Origin: Sphaerotilus montanus
Lineage (GTDB): Bacteria; Pseudomonadota; Gammaproteobacteria; Burkholderiales; Burkholderiaceae_C
Length of the DNA: 64,000 bases
Reading direction: 5' to 3'
Assembly: GCF_013410775.1 (NCBI RefSeq)
Contig: NZ_JACCFH010000001.1
Coordinates: forward strand, 3,348,001-3,412,000
Below, piece after piece: positions 17,541-30,335 of this stretch. The notes beneath the pieces are model-generated. The model ran no database searches. It saw nothing but the letters and a program-made list of their open reading frames with translations, and was not told where the DNA came from. Position numbers and translations under genes: made by a program. Position 1 is the first letter of the stretch; the number at the start of each line of letters is the position of its first letter.

Positions 17541-18891
17541 GTGGCGGAGCACCACGCTTGGTGCGATATGTGACATACAAGGAGGAGCGATTCAGACCGG
17601 ACCTTTTGGCAGTCAACTTCACACGTCTGACTATAAAGAGGTTGGTATTCCTGTTGTGATGCCGACCAATATTGGTGACAGTGGCATCATTGAAGATGGG
17701 ATAGCGAGAATTGGGCAAATAGATGTTGATCGATTGAGCCAGCACGTACTTCGATTAGGTGACATTGTTTTCAGCCGGCGTGGAGATGTCACCAAAAATG
17801 CACTGATTCGGAATCGTGAAGTCGGCTGGTTTTGTGGAACGGGGTGCCTGAAAGTTCGGTTGGGAACTGAGTCAATTGCCAGTGCAAAATTTATCTCGCA
17901 CTGCTTGCGATTGCCTGATACTAAAGACTGGTTGGTGCGACATGCTGTTGGTGCGACCATGCCGAACCTTAATACTGGCATTCTTTCTGCTGTTCCAATT
18001 CACCTGCCTCCGCTGAAAGATCAGCGTGAAATGGCGGGAATTCTTGATGCGCTCGACTACCGCATTGCCCTACTGCGCGAAACCAACGCTACCCTTGAAT
18101 CCATCGCCCAAGCGTTGTTCAAGTCGTGGTTCGTCGATTTTGATCCCGTGTATGCAAAGCAGCAAGGCATCGCGCCTGCGGGGATGGACGACGCCACGGC
18201 GGCGTTTTTTCCGGATGGGTTCGAGGAGTCGGCGTTGGGGTTGGTGCCGAAAGGGTGGCTGGTACATCGACTGGGAGATGTTGTTATGCGGATAACAAAA
18301 GGCACAACACCGACCACATTAAAAAGGCCATTTGTTGAGGCAGGCATCAATTTTGTCAAAGCTGAATCCATGACGGATGATGGTGGATTTATTGTAGAAA
18401 AGTTTGCCTTTATTGATCGTGAAACGCACGATTTGCTGGGGCGATCTCAACTGAAGGCAGGCGATGTCTTGATTTCAATTGCCGGAACCATCGGACGAGT
18501 TGCTATCATGCCCGAGGATTTTTTGCCTGCCAATACTAATCAGGCCGTAGCCTTAATACGACCGATGCAAACCCGTTTTCCGAGTGGATTGATAAGTCGA
18601 TTCCTGCAAAGAGACGAATCGAGGCAACTGATGAGTGAACGAGTAGTTCAGGCCGTGCAGGCTAATTTGAGTTTGGGCACATTGTCAGACCTAAAAATTG
18701 CACTGCCGTCTGCAGAAATAACTTGCCAGCTTTACCGGACGGGTATGGAACAAGTCGATGCAGGCAAAGCCCTGAACCATCAAAAAATTCGCACCCTTGC
18801 CACCCTGCGCGACACCCTGCTCCCGCGCCTGATCTCCGGCCAACTGCGCCTGCCCGAAGCCGAGGAGCAGATCGAAGCGGCCATCGCCTGA
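17530..18891 (+). CDS. hsdS: Type I restriction-modification system, specificity subunit
   Basis: 453 residues, overlapping hsdM by 11 bp. Architecture is TRD1 (about residues 5-150), a conserved helical spacer (~155-210, containing [17 protein letters not shown]), TRD2 (~235-400) and a second conserved spacer ([18 protein letters not shown]) at the C-terminus. The two target-recognition domains are much more AT-rich than the surrounding DNA, while the spacers and C-terminus return to host composition. That pattern is typical of recognition-domain exchange by recombination. The recognition sequence cannot be read from the protein. Confidence 0.93.
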   Translation: MSSEWRSTTLGAICDIQGGAIQTGPFGSQLHTSDYKEVGIPVVMPTNIGDSGIIEDGIARIGQIDVDRLSQHVLRLGDIVFSRRGDVTKNALIRNREVGWFCGTGCLKVRLGTESIASAKFISHCLRLPDTKDWLVRHAVGATMPNLNTGILSAVPIHLPPLKDQREMAGILDALDYRIALLRETNATLESIAQALFKSWFVDFDPVYAKQQGIAPAGMDDATAAFFPDGFEESALGLVPKGWLVHRLGDVVMRITKGTTPTTLKRPFVEAGINFVKAESMTDDGGFIVEKFAFIDRETHDLLGRSQLKAGDVLISIAGTIGRVAIMPEDFLPANTNQAVALIRPMQTRFPSGLISRFLQRDESRQLMSERVVQAVQANLSLGTLSDLKIALPSAEITCQLYRTGMEQVDAGKALNHQKIRTLATLRDTLLPRLISGQLRLPEAEEQIEAAIA

Positions 18892-19006
18892 CACTGAAGA
18901 GGCTGTGGCACTGTGAAATGCGCCACACAGTCGAATATCTGAAGGTGCCTGCCGCTCCAGACAATCGCAGTCTTGCCATCAATACAGAAACGACAAGGGG
19001 ATGGGC

Positions 19007-22213
<3,207 letters not shown>

Positions 22214-22230
22214 AGCGGGTCTCGCCGAAG

Positions 22231-22305
22231 TGGTCCCCCCGACAGGAATCGAACCTGTATCTGGCGCTTAGGAGGCGCCCGTTCTATCCATTGAACTACG
22301 GGGAG
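22231..22305 (-). tRNA. tRNA-Arg (anticodon CCT)
   Basis: Read on the minus strand, 5' end at 22305. Acceptor CTCCCCG pairs with CGGGGGG (one U-G). The D stem is GTTC/GAAC, the anticodon stem GGCGC/GCGCC encloses loop CTCCTAA (anticodon CCT, reading AGG), and the T stem is ACAGG/CCTGT with loop TTCGATT. CCA is encoded at the 3' end (22231-22233). The first ~10 nucleotides overlap the last codons of tamB on the same strand, which is unusual. hsdR ends 17 bp from the tRNA 3' end. Confidence 0.95.
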
Positions 22306-25300
22306 GACTGCGCTGCAGGACGCGCGGTAGAGCTCGGAATTGTAGCCTGCGGCCCCCACTTCCACGTCCAGATCAGGTCCAGCGCGTTTTCCGCACCGGA
22401 TTGCGCGCGCAGCGTGAAGCGCTGGGCGGCGCGGTAGATGAGCTGCCAGGTGCCGCTGGCGGCGTTCAGGCTGCGCTCGTAGCCGACGTACCAGCGCCGG
22501 CTGATCTGCTTGCCGAGGGTGACCACCGTCTCGCGCGTGTCGCCGTCGCCGGCCTGCCGCACCGAGAGCTGGTCGAGGCCGATGCGCTCGACCAGGCTCG
22601 GGCTGTCGCTCTCGCCGGCGATGAGCGCGTAGGCGGCGCGCTGCAGCAGCGCGAGGTCGGTGCGGCCCAGGCCGTCGGAGGCGCGGCCGAGGATGAGCCA
22701 GGACAGGCGGTCGGTGTCGGTCATGCTCGGCTCGCTGAACAGGCGGATGCGCGGGTTCTGGGCCGTGCCCGTGACGGTGACACCGACCCGCACGTCCTCC
22801 AGGTCCGGGCGGATCGCCTCGACGTCCAGCCGCGGGTTGTCGGCCACGCCGGTGAAGGCGATGACCGAGCGCTCGATGCGCAGCTTCTGGCCGTAGGCCG
22901 CGTAGGTGCCGTCCACCGCGCGGATGTTGCCGTGGATCGCCAGCCGGTTGGCCGGGCTGGTCAGGCGCAGCTCGCCGGCCAGCCGGGTGTTCAGGCCGCG
23001 CCCGCGCAGCACGAAGGCGTCGCCCAGATCGGCCCGCAGGTCGAGCGTGGTGGTGCGGCGGCTGGCGGGGCCGGTCTCGCGGGTCCGGGGCTCGCCGGTG
23101 CCGCGGTCGACATCCACATCGTCGGCCAGCGCGGGCGCGTCGCTCTGCGTGAAGTCGAAGCGGCCTTCGTCGGCGCGCAGCCGGCCCTTGAGCTGGGTGC
23201 TCTGGGCGTCGAGCACCAGATCGGATTCGCCGCTGACGACGAGCTTGCGGTCGACCCGCTGCAGCGCGGCGAAGCGGTCGGCCGTGACCTTCACCGCCAG
23301 GCGCGGCGCAGCCCCCAGCGTGGCCTCGCCGCGGGCGACCAGCGTGCCGGCCCCGGCGCGCACGCTGAAGGTGTCGATGCGGGCCGTGTCGCCGGCCAGC
23401 TGCACCTTGAGCTGGGCGTCGGTCCAGTCCACGCCCTGCAGCGTGTTGCGCACGGCGATCTGGCTGCCGTTCAGCTCGCCGGCGAAGGCCGGCGCGCCGA
23501 AGGTGCCGCCGACGCGGGCTTCGGTGGCGAGCTGGCCCGACAGGCGCCAGCCCGCCGGCAGCCAGCGGCCCCAGTTGCCGAGCTGGGCGATCTGCAGATC
23601 GATCTGGCCGCCCACCGCCGCGTCCGCCGCGGGCCAGAGGGCGTGGCGGTCGGTGCGCACGGTCTGCTGGCCGTTCAGGCTGCCGAGGTTGCCGCCCGAG
23701 ACCAGCTGGGTCAGGCGCCAGACGCCGTCGGCCGCGTCGAGCCGCAGCCGCAGGTCGGCGAGGCCGAGGCGGCGCGGGCCGGTGCCAAGCTCCGCGTCCT
23801 CGACGCTGAGATCGCCGCTGTCACGTTGCAGCGTGACGGCAGCGGTGAACTGCTCGGGGGTGGACTGCAGCTCGATGCGTCCGCCGAGCGTGAGGTCACC
23901 GCCCCAGCCGAAGTCGGGCTGGGCGCGCGCCAGCAGCGGGGCCACCCGCAGCGGTGCGAGCTGGGCGCGCAGGCTCAGACCCGCCGCCGCACCGCTCTGC
24001 CAGTCGAGGTGGTCGATCAGCAGTTGCACGTCCATCAGCGACAGCCGGCTGGCACCGAGCTTCACGGCCAGACCGCTGCTGTCCTGCACGATGGCCAGGG
24101 TGGCCGGCTCCAGCTGCAGCAGCGGCGGCGGGACGGCGGCCGTGACCGGACCGCCGGCCGGCACCACCGCGACGTCCCGAAGCTCCAGCTGCCCGACCCG
24201 GCCGTTCCAGCGCAGGCCGGCTTCCCGGTGCGCCAGCGACGGCCCGATCTCTTCGGCCAGGCCGCCGTTCAGCGACAGCAGCGCCTGCAGCTTGCGGGCC
24301 GGGAGGTCGGTGCGGGCGGGCACGTCGATCTGGCTGCGCAGCTGCAGCTGGTGGCTGGCGGCCGTGCCCTGGGTGCGCAGCGTCAGGCCGCTCAGGTTCT
24401 GGCCACCCGCGCGCAGGGTGCCGACCGTGGCGCTGACGTCGATCGGGTCGGCGGGAAAGGTGCCGGCCTTCCAGTGCAGGTCGAGGGCCTGCAGATCGGA
24501 CGCGCCCAGGTGCAGCTGGCCGCTGCGCAGCTGGCCGGTGCTGCGCACGCGGGGCCAGCGGCCGGCGAGGTCGAGCTGGCCTTCGGTGTCGCCGCTGATC
24601 CGGGCGGGCGAGCCGGCGAGCTTCATCCAGGGATTCAGGCGTTCGGGGGCGCTGCTTTTCCACTGGAGGGTCCAGCGGTCCTCGCTGCCGGACGGGGCGA
24701 GGTCGCCGGTCAGGTGCAGATCGGTGGCGTCGGCGGCGCCGACCGGGGCGCCGGCGGTGGCCTTCAGGTCGAGATTCCAGCGGGGCGCGCCGGTGGTGCC
24801 CGCACCTGCGCGGGTCTGCAACTTGAGCTGGCCCGCCAGCGGCACACCGGCGATCAGGCTGGGGTCGAGGTGCAGGTCGGCGTGGCCCGTGATCTCGGCC
24901 AGTCCCGCCAGCCCCGTGGCCAGCGGCACGGGGATGCGCAGGTCGGTGTCGAGCCTGCCGTCCAGGCGGTGGACGCTGCGCGGCCCCGGAGCCGCCTCCT
25001 GGGCCGCGCCCGGCCACCACACGCCGGGGTCGAAGGCCTCCAGATCGCCCTGGAGGCGCACCTGCCAGTGTGCGTCGGCCTGTTCGGCGTGGCCGCTGGC
25101 CTCCAGCCGGGCGGTGCCGCTGCGGGCCTGGAGCTGTTCCAGGTCGATGCGTTGCGGCGTGGCCTGGGCCTGCAGCAGCAGCCGGACTTCGGGCAGTCCG
25201 GCGCCGACGAGCAGGCCGCGCAGGTCGGTGTGCAGCGTGATGCGCCGGCTGGCCGCGCTGTTCTCGCCCAGCGACTGGCCATAGGTCAGCGTGAGCGGGC

Positions 25301-26552
25301 CGCTGACCTGCACGGCGGGTGCCCGCGGATCGAGCCGCGCCGGGTGCAGGTCCTGCCAGGTGCTGCTGAGGGCCGTGTCCAGGCGGCGCTGGGCGCCGGT
25401 GCCGCTGAGCGTCCAGCGGCCGCTGCCGAGCACGGTGCCGGCGTCGTCGGTGCCGTCGTTCAGGTGGATGCGCAGGGTGTCGAGCGTGCCGGTGTCCGGG
25501 TTGCGCAGGTCGCCGCTGGCGGTGAGCTGGACGGTCTCGACAGGCACCAGGTGCTGCGTCCAGGGGCCGGGCCGCAGATTCTGCAGATCGACCTGCACCT
25601 GCAGGCGCTGCTGGGCCGTGCCGGTGCGGGTGCGGTTGTCGAGCAGGGCGTCGATCTGTCCGGACAGCGCCGTGGTGGGCAGGCCGCTGGCGAAGGGGGC
25701 GAGGTCGAGCGCCTGCAGCCGGGCCTGCAGGTGGCTCAGGGGCTGGCGCTGGGCGGGCCGGACCTCGGCCTGCACTTCCAGCGACTGGCCGCGCGCGACC
25801 ATGCGCGTGTCGACCGCGATCTGCTGCAGCGGTCCGTGGGCGCGCAGATCGACGCGCCAGTCCTGCGGCAGTCCGGCGGGCGCCGCCGTGTCCGGCGCGG
25901 CCGCTGCGCCGGGGGTCAGCACCAGCCGCGCCTCCAGCGGCATCGGCGCGTCCGCCCCCAGTGTCACCAGGCCGTGCAGCACGAGCCGGTCCCAGTGCAG
26001 CTGCAGCCCGTCCACGCGGTGCAGACCGCCACGCCCGGCCTGCAGGCTCAGCGACGCCGACAGCGCGCGCACCGGCCGATCGCGCAGCGCGTCGAGGCTC
26101 AGGCGGTCGATCCGCACCTCGCCGATCTGGACACCGAGCGGCAGGTCCAGCGCCGTCGGCAGCACGGGGGGCTGGTCGCTGGCGGACGCGCCTTGCAGGT
26201 CGAGGTGGCCGATCAGCAGCTGGGCGAGGTTCAGCACCGGCGCCTTGCCATCGGACCAGTCCAGTGCCAGCCCGCGCCAGCGCAGCTGGTCGATCTGCAG
26301 TGTTTGGCGGTCATTGAGCCGGTAGCGGAGCTGGTCGGCGTCGAAATCGCCCAGCAGCCGACCGCGCACCCCGCTGGACTGCAGGCCCGGCACCATCCCG
26401 AGCAGCCAGCGGCTGCCGGGCTCGGTGGCGAGGGCGGCGTACAGGCCGGCGCCCAGGAGGAGCAGCAGCGCGGCCAGTCCGGCGAGCACTGGCCACCAGG
26501 ACCGGTGGGCCTGCGGGGAACGGATCGGAGCGTCGGGGGTGTCGTCAGCCAT
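22296..26552 (-). CDS. tamB: Translocation and assembly module inner-membrane subunit TamB
   Basis: 1,418 residues. The start at 26552 (MADDTPDAP) lies 2 bp after the tamA stop. An N-terminal membrane anchor (SWWPVLAGLAALLLLLGAGL) is followed by the long beta-helical/groove region and the conserved C-terminal DUF490 domain, ending with the family hallmark DLIWTWKWG-like strand. After that strand it carries an extra ~14-residue tail because the natural stop has moved downstream. The TAG at 22296-22298 lies inside the tRNA-Arg gene. TamB bridges the inner membrane and TamA, helping place outer-membrane proteins and move phospholipids. It is the last protein gene of the VWA-tamA-tamB operon. Confidence 0.93.
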   Translation of the reverse strand: MADDTPDAPIRSPQAHRSWWPVLAGLAALLLLLGAGLYAALATEPGSRWLLGMVPGLQSSGVRGRLLGDFDADQLRYRLNDRQTLQIDQLRWRGLALDWSDGKAPVLNLAQLLIGHLDLQGASASDQPPVLPTALDLPLGVQIGEVRIDRLSLDALRDRPVRALSASLSLQAGRGGLHRVDGLQLHWDRLVLHGLVTLGADAPMPLEARLVLTPGAAAAPDTAAPAGLPQDWRVDLRAHGPLQQIAVDTRMVARGQSLEVQAEVRPAQRQPLSHLQARLQALDLAPFASGLPTTALSGQIDALLDNRTRTGTAQQRLQVQVDLQNLRPGPWTQHLVPVETVQLTASGDLRNPDTGTLDTLRIHLNDGTDDAGTVLGSGRWTLSGTGAQRRLDTALSSTWQDLHPARLDPRAPAVQVSGPLTLTYGQSLGENSAASRRITLHTDLRGLLVGAGLPEVRLLLQAQATPQRIDLEQLQARSGTARLEASGHAEQADAHWQVRLQGDLEAFDPGVWWPGAAQEAAPGPRSVHRLDGRLDTDLRIPVPLATGLAGLAEITGHADLHLDPSLIAGVPLAGQLKLQTRAGAGTTGAPRWNLDLKATAGAPVGAADATDLHLTGDLAPSGSEDRWTLQWKSSAPERLNPWMKLAGSPARISGDTEGQLDLAGRWPRVRSTGQLRSGQLHLGASDLQALDLHWKAGTFPADPIDVSATVGTLRAGGQNLSGLTLRTQGTAASHQLQLRSQIDVPARTDLPARKLQALLSLNGGLAEEIGPSLAHREAGLRWNGRVGQLELRDVAVVPAGGPVTAAVPPPLLQLEPATLAIVQDSSGLAVKLGASRLSLMDVQLLIDHLDWQSGAAAGLSLRAQLAPLRVAPLLARAQPDFGWGGDLTLGGRIELQSTPEQFTAAVTLQRDSGDLSVEDAELGTGPRRLGLADLRLRLDAADGVWRLTQLVSGGNLGSLNGQQTVRTDRHALWPAADAAVGGQIDLQIAQLGNWGRWLPAGWRLSGQLATEARVGGTFGAPAFAGELNGSQIAVRNTLQGVDWTDAQLKVQLAGDTARIDTFSVRAGAGTLVARGEATLGAAPRLAVKVTADRFAALQRVDRKLVVSGESDLVLDAQSTQLKGRLRADEGRFDFTQSDAPALADDVDVDRGTGEPRTRETGPASRRTTTLDLRADLGDAFVLRGRGLNTRLAGELRLTSPANRLAIHGNIRAVDGTYAAYGQKLRIERSVIAFTGVADNPRLDVEAIRPDLEDVRVGVTVTGTAQNPRIRLFSEPSMTDTDRLSWLILGRASDGLGRTDLALLQRAAYALIAGESDSPSLVERIGLDQLSVRQAGDGDTRETVVTLGKQISRRWYVGYERSLNAASGTWQLIYRAAQRFTLRAQSGAENALDLIWTWKWGPQATIPSSTARPAAQSSP

Positions 26553-26554
26553 CG

Positions 26555-28429
26555 TCAGAAGGTGATGCCCACGCTGAAATGCAGGCGCACCTTGCGCACC
26601 TGCTGCCCGTAGGCGAGGTCCAGGCGCAGCGCGCCGACGGGGCTGCGCCAGCGCAGGCCGACGCCGTAGCCGAGGGCGGCCTTGTAGGAGGGCCAGTCCG
26701 GCGCGGCGTTGCCGGCGTCGATGAAGGTGGCGCCCCACAGTGCGGGCATCCGGGCCAGGATCGGCCGGGCCAGCTCGACGCTGCCGACGGCCGTGACCCG
26801 CCCGCCGACCGCCGTGCCGGCCGCGTTGCTCGGGCCGAGGCTCTGGTAGGCGTAGCCGCGCACCGAGTCATCGCCGCCGGTGCGGAACAGCAGCGAGTAG
26901 GGCACCGCCACATCCGTCGCCGACAGCACCTGCCCGATCTGCAGCCGGCTGGTGCTGTACCAGTTCTGGCCGAGCGTGGCGTAGTGGGTCAGCCGGCCGT
27001 TGAGGCGGCCGAAGACGCCGCTGCGCTGCGCCGTGGTGGTGAACGAGCGGCCCAGCGCCGTGTCCAGCGACAGGCTCACGCCCTTCGTCGGCAGCAGCGG
27101 GTGGTCGAGCTGGCGCCAGATCCACTGGTAGTTGCCGGAGAGGGCCGAGGTGTCGTCCACGGTCAGGCCGTTGTCGAGCTGGCGGGTGAGGGAGCGCTGC
27201 CACTCCAGGTAGTACAGGCGCTCCAGCCGCTCGTCGTCCTTGCTGCGGCCGATCCGGGCGCGCTGCGAGGTGACCTCCAGCCCGCTGGCGTCGGTCTGGC
27301 CGATCGAGGCCGAAATGAGATTGCGATACGGGCCGGGCAGGGGGTGCGAGGTGAGGTCGATCGACGCCTGCTGGTCGGTGCGGCCCAGTTGCAGCTTGCT
27401 CTTGGCCTGCCAGGGAAAATCGAAGACACGCTGGTGCAGGTGTTCGAGCGTGACCCGCGGCCCTGTGTTGTCGGAGATGCCCAGACCGAGCGTGGCCTGC
27501 TGCAGCGAGCGCTCGCGCACTTTGACGACCACCGGCATGGCGTCTGCCAGCGCCGGGTCCGGCTCCATCTCGATCGCGACGCTGTCGAACAGCGCCGACT
27601 TGACCAGCCGGTCCTGGTAGTCGAGCAGCGCCTGCTCGCGCAGCGGCTGCCCGGCGGAGAAGGTCTGCAGCGCCTGCACTGCCTCGGCATCGACGTGGTC
27701 CAGCCCGGTGACCTGCACCGCGCCGAAGCGGTAGAGCGGGCCGCTGTCGGCGACCAGGAACAGCGCCGCACGGTCCTCGACGGCGCGCACCTGCGCCACG
27801 GTGCCGCTCCAGCCGGCGGTGGCGTAGCCCTCGGCGCGCAGCAGCGCGAGCACCTCGCCCTTGGCGCTGCTCCAGCGGTCCTGCGTGTAGGCCTCGCCGG
27901 CCGGCAGCGACCAGCGGCTCCGCACCCGATCGACCAGCGCGACCGCGGCGGGCTCGCCCGCTTCGGCGGCGACCGACAGGGGACCTTCGAATTCCACGCG
28001 GGCCTGGCTGACGCGCGCGCGGGGGCCTGGTTCGACCAGCAGCTTCAGCGCGATGACACTGCCGTTGTCGCGCGCCTGGGTGCTGACGCTGGCGTTGAAG
28101 TAGCCCTCGGTTTCCAGCAGCGCGCGGGCCTGGGCGGGGGCGGCCTGCCGCAGCCGCATCAGCTCGCCGCGCGGGACCCGGGCGGTGTCCGGCGTGGCGA
28201 GGTAGCGCGAGAGGTCGAGGTAGCGCGCCAGCAGCGTGCGCAGCGCGGGTGGCGCGGCGATGTCGAGTGTCCAGGTGACATCGCGGGTGTCGGCGTCGTC
28301 TTCGGCTGCGGAGGCCGCCTGCGCCACTGGCGGCGCCGCGACCTGGGCCATGGCGGGTGCGGTGGCAGCAGCCTGAACGACCAGAGCCGCCAGCAGCAGC
28401 GGTGGGTGTCTTCTCCTGCGTCCGGTCAT
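26555..28429 (-). CDS. tamA: Translocation and assembly module outer-membrane subunit TamA (Omp85 family)
   Basis: 624 residues from an ATG that overlaps the VWA gene's stop by 4 bp. The signal peptide ends near PAMAQ. POTRA-like segments occupy about residues 50-290 (ALLETEGYFNASVS, VLALLRAEGYATAGW, LYRFGAVQVTGLDHV). A C-terminal Omp85 barrel includes VRGYAYQSLGP, the lid-loop VRGY motif, and FIDAGNA. It ends in F, as outer-membrane barrels usually do. It works with TamB in outer-membrane assembly. I find no reason to call it BamA: no BamA context, three rather than five POTRAs, and tamB follows. Confidence 0.93.
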   Translation of the reverse strand: MTGRRRRHPPLLLAALVVQAAATAPAMAQVAAPPVAQAASAAEDDADTRDVTWTLDIAAPPALRTLLARYLDLSRYLATPDTARVPRGELMRLRQAAPAQARALLETEGYFNASVSTQARDNGSVIALKLLVEPGPRARVSQARVEFEGPLSVAAEAGEPAAVALVDRVRSRWSLPAGEAYTQDRWSSAKGEVLALLRAEGYATAGWSGTVAQVRAVEDRAALFLVADSGPLYRFGAVQVTGLDHVDAEAVQALQTFSAGQPLREQALLDYQDRLVKSALFDSVAIEMEPDPALADAMPVVVKVRERSLQQATLGLGISDNTGPRVTLEHLHQRVFDFPWQAKSKLQLGRTDQQASIDLTSHPLPGPYRNLISASIGQTDASGLEVTSQRARIGRSKDDERLERLYYLEWQRSLTRQLDNGLTVDDTSALSGNYQWIWRQLDHPLLPTKGVSLSLDTALGRSFTTTAQRSGVFGRLNGRLTHYATLGQNWYSTSRLQIGQVLSATDVAVPYSLLFRTGGDDSVRGYAYQSLGPSNAAGTAVGGRVTAVGSVELARPILARMPALWGATFIDAGNAAPDWPSYKAALGYGVGLRWRSPVGALRLDLAYGQQVRKVRLHFSVGITF

Positions 28430-29607
28430 TTCGACAGCAGCCGCATCGCCTGTTCCAGCCCGGCCAGCGACAGCGGAAACATCCGCTGGCTCATCAGTTG
28501 CTGGATCATCGCGATGCTCTGGCGGTATTCCCAGACGCCGGGCGGCTCCGGATTGATCCAGGCGAATTTCGGGAAGGCGTGGGTCAGGCGCTGCAGCCAC
28601 TCGGCGCCGGGTTCCTCGTTGTTGTATTCGACGCTGCCGCCGCGCTGCACGATCTCGTAGGGGCTCATCGTCGCGTCGCCGATGAAGATCAGCTTGTAGT
28701 CGCGGTTGTACTTGCGGATGATGTCCCAGGTCGGGAACTTCTCGGCGTAGCGGCGGCGGTTGTTCTTCCACACGAAGTCGTAGACGCAGTTGTGGAAGTA
28801 GTAGAACTCCAGGTGCTTGAACTCGGTTTTCGCGGCGCTGAAGAGTTCTTCCACGCGGTGGATGTGCTCGTCCATCGTGCCGCCCACGTCCATCAGCAGC
28901 AGCACCTTGACCTTGTTGTGGCGCTCCGGGACCAGCTTGATGTCGAGCAGGCCGGCGTTGGCCGCGGTGCAGTGGATGGTGTCGTCCAGATCCAGCTCTT
29001 CCGCCGCCCCTTCGCGGGCGAAGCGGCGCAGGCGGCGCAGCGCGACCTTGATGTTGCGGGTGCCGAGTTCCAGGTTGTCGTCGTAGTCACGGAACGTGCG
29101 CTGGTCCCAGACCTTCACGGCGCTCTTGTTCTTGCCCGCACCGCCAATCCGGATGCCTTGGGGGTTGTAGCCGCCGTGGCCGAAGGGGCTGGTGCCGCCG
29201 GTGCCGATCCACTTGCTGCCGCCGGCGTGGCGTTCCTTCTGTTCCTCGAAGCGCTTCTTGAGCGTCTCCATCAGCTCGTCCCAGCCCATCTTCTCGATCT
29301 TCGCCTTCTCCTCGGGGCTCAGCTCCACCTCCAGCGTCTTGCGCAGCCAGTCGAGCGGCACCTCCTGCGTGAAGTCGGTCAGCATCTCCACGCCCTTGAA
29401 GTAGGCCGAGAAGGCGCGGTCGAACTTGTCGAACTGGACCTCGTCCTTGACCAGCGTGGTGCGGGCCAGGTAGTAGAACTTGTCGACCGAGGGGCCGCCG
29501 TCGTCATCGATCACGCCGGCCTGCAGGGCTTCGAGCAGGGTCAGGTACTCGCGGATCGAGACCGGCAGCTTGGCGGCCCGCAGGGTGTAGAAGAAGTCGA
29601 TCAGCAT
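28426..29607 (-). CDS. VWA-domain protein, CoxE-like
   Basis: 393 residues. The start at MLIDFFYTLR is preceded by GGAG on the minus strand. The N-terminal half is helical (KVEMLTDFTQEVPLDW and a Lys/Glu-rich stretch). A Gly-rich linker (GGTSPFGHGGYNPQG) precedes the VWA domain. The metal site reads DVGGTMD rather than the canonical DxSxS, so MIDAS metal binding may be altered. CoxE-type VWA proteins act with MoxR AAA+ ATPases in assembling or activating metalloenzyme complexes. A MoxR is encoded at 37184-38038, about 7.6 kb away. This gene is first in an operon with tamA-tamB, joined by a 4-bp overlap. Confidence 0.85.
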   Translation of the reverse strand: MLIDFFYTLRAAKLPVSIREYLTLLEALQAGVIDDDGGPSVDKFYYLARTTLVKDEVQFDKFDRAFSAYFKGVEMLTDFTQEVPLDWLRKTLEVELSPEEKAKIEKMGWDELMETLKKRFEEQKERHAGGSKWIGTGGTSPFGHGGYNPQGIRIGGAGKNKSAVKVWDQRTFRDYDDNLELGTRNIKVALRRLRRFAREGAAEELDLDDTIHCTAANAGLLDIKLVPERHNKVKVLLLMDVGGTMDEHIHRVEELFSAAKTEFKHLEFYYFHNCVYDFVWKNNRRRYAEKFPTWDIIRKYNRDYKLIFIGDATMSPYEIVQRGGSVEYNNEEPGAEWLQRLTHAFPKFAWINPEPPGVWEYRQSIAMIQQLMSQRMFPLSLAGLEQAMRLLSK

Positions 29608-29786
29608 GGGGGTGTCTCCGGACGCACGGCAACCACGTCGTGCCTGCAAGTCTAGGCCACGTGGTGCAGTCCGGCGCCGACCCGGGCTGAATTGCGCGGG
29701 CATTGACCGTTTCTTCGGGGGCTGCGGCAGGGCAGCGTTTCCTTACATTCAGCATCACCTTCATTCGCCTGAACCGCGCCTGTCCG

Positions 29787-30335
29787 ATGCTGTCGCCGAT
29801 TGTTCCGATGCCGAACCTCCCTGCCGCTGCCACGGCTGCTGCCGTGCGGGGCTTCACGCTGGTCGAGCTGATGGTGACGGTGAGCGTGCTGGCCATCCTG
29901 GGGGCGGTGGCCATGCCGTCGCTGACGGCCTTCACGGCCAGCAACCGGCTCTCGGCGCTGTCGTCGGACCTGGTCTCCTCGCTCATGCTGGCGCGCACCG
30001 AAGCGGCCCGGGCTGGTCTGCCGGTGCTGGTGCTGCCCGCCACGGGAGGGGTCACCGGCAACGAATTTGCCAAGGGGTGGAACCTTTACCTCGACAACAA
30101 CAGCAGCGGCACCCAGGACAGCGGTGACACGCTGGTGCGCACCTATGCGGCACTGCCGGGCACGCTGAAGATGCAGGGCTCGTCCACCCTGCGCTTCAGC
30201 GCCATCGGCTACCTGACGCCGGCCGCCACCGTGACCTTCGTGCTGTGTCCGAGCACGGGCCTGAAGAATGGGGTGCTGGTCACGGTGCCGCCCAGCGGAC
30301 TGGCCGATGTGACGAGGATCTCCACATGCGCCTGA
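29787..30335 (+). CDS. fimT: Type IV minor pilin, FimT/FimU (GspH-like)
   Basis: 182 residues from ATG 29787. ATG 29808 is equally plausible and gives a 15-residue leader. The prepilin cleavage site is RG|FTLVELMVT with Glu5 and a hydrophobic helix, processed by PilD. The C-terminal domain resembles GspH/FimT (MLARTEAARAGLPV, then WNLYLDNNSSGTQDSGDTL). It opens a six-gene minor-pilin operon in which every join is an overlap or a short gap. These pilins form the pilus-tip priming complex. No clear ribosome-binding site distinguishes the two starts. Confidence 0.85.
   Translation: MLSPIVPMPNLPAAATAAAVRGFTLVELMVTVSVLAILGAVAMPSLTAFTASNRLSALSSDLVSSLMLARTEAARAGLPVLVLPATGGVTGNEFAKGWNLYLDNNSSGTQDSGDTLVRTYAALPGTLKMQGSSTLRFSAIGYLTPAATVTFVLCPSTGLKNGVLVTVPPSGLADVTRISTCA

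Noticed and set aside
29700-29720. An AlgR-like box (CCGTTTCTTC) before the minor-pilin operon
   Set aside because: Too short a match to the Pseudomonas consensus and could occur by chance.
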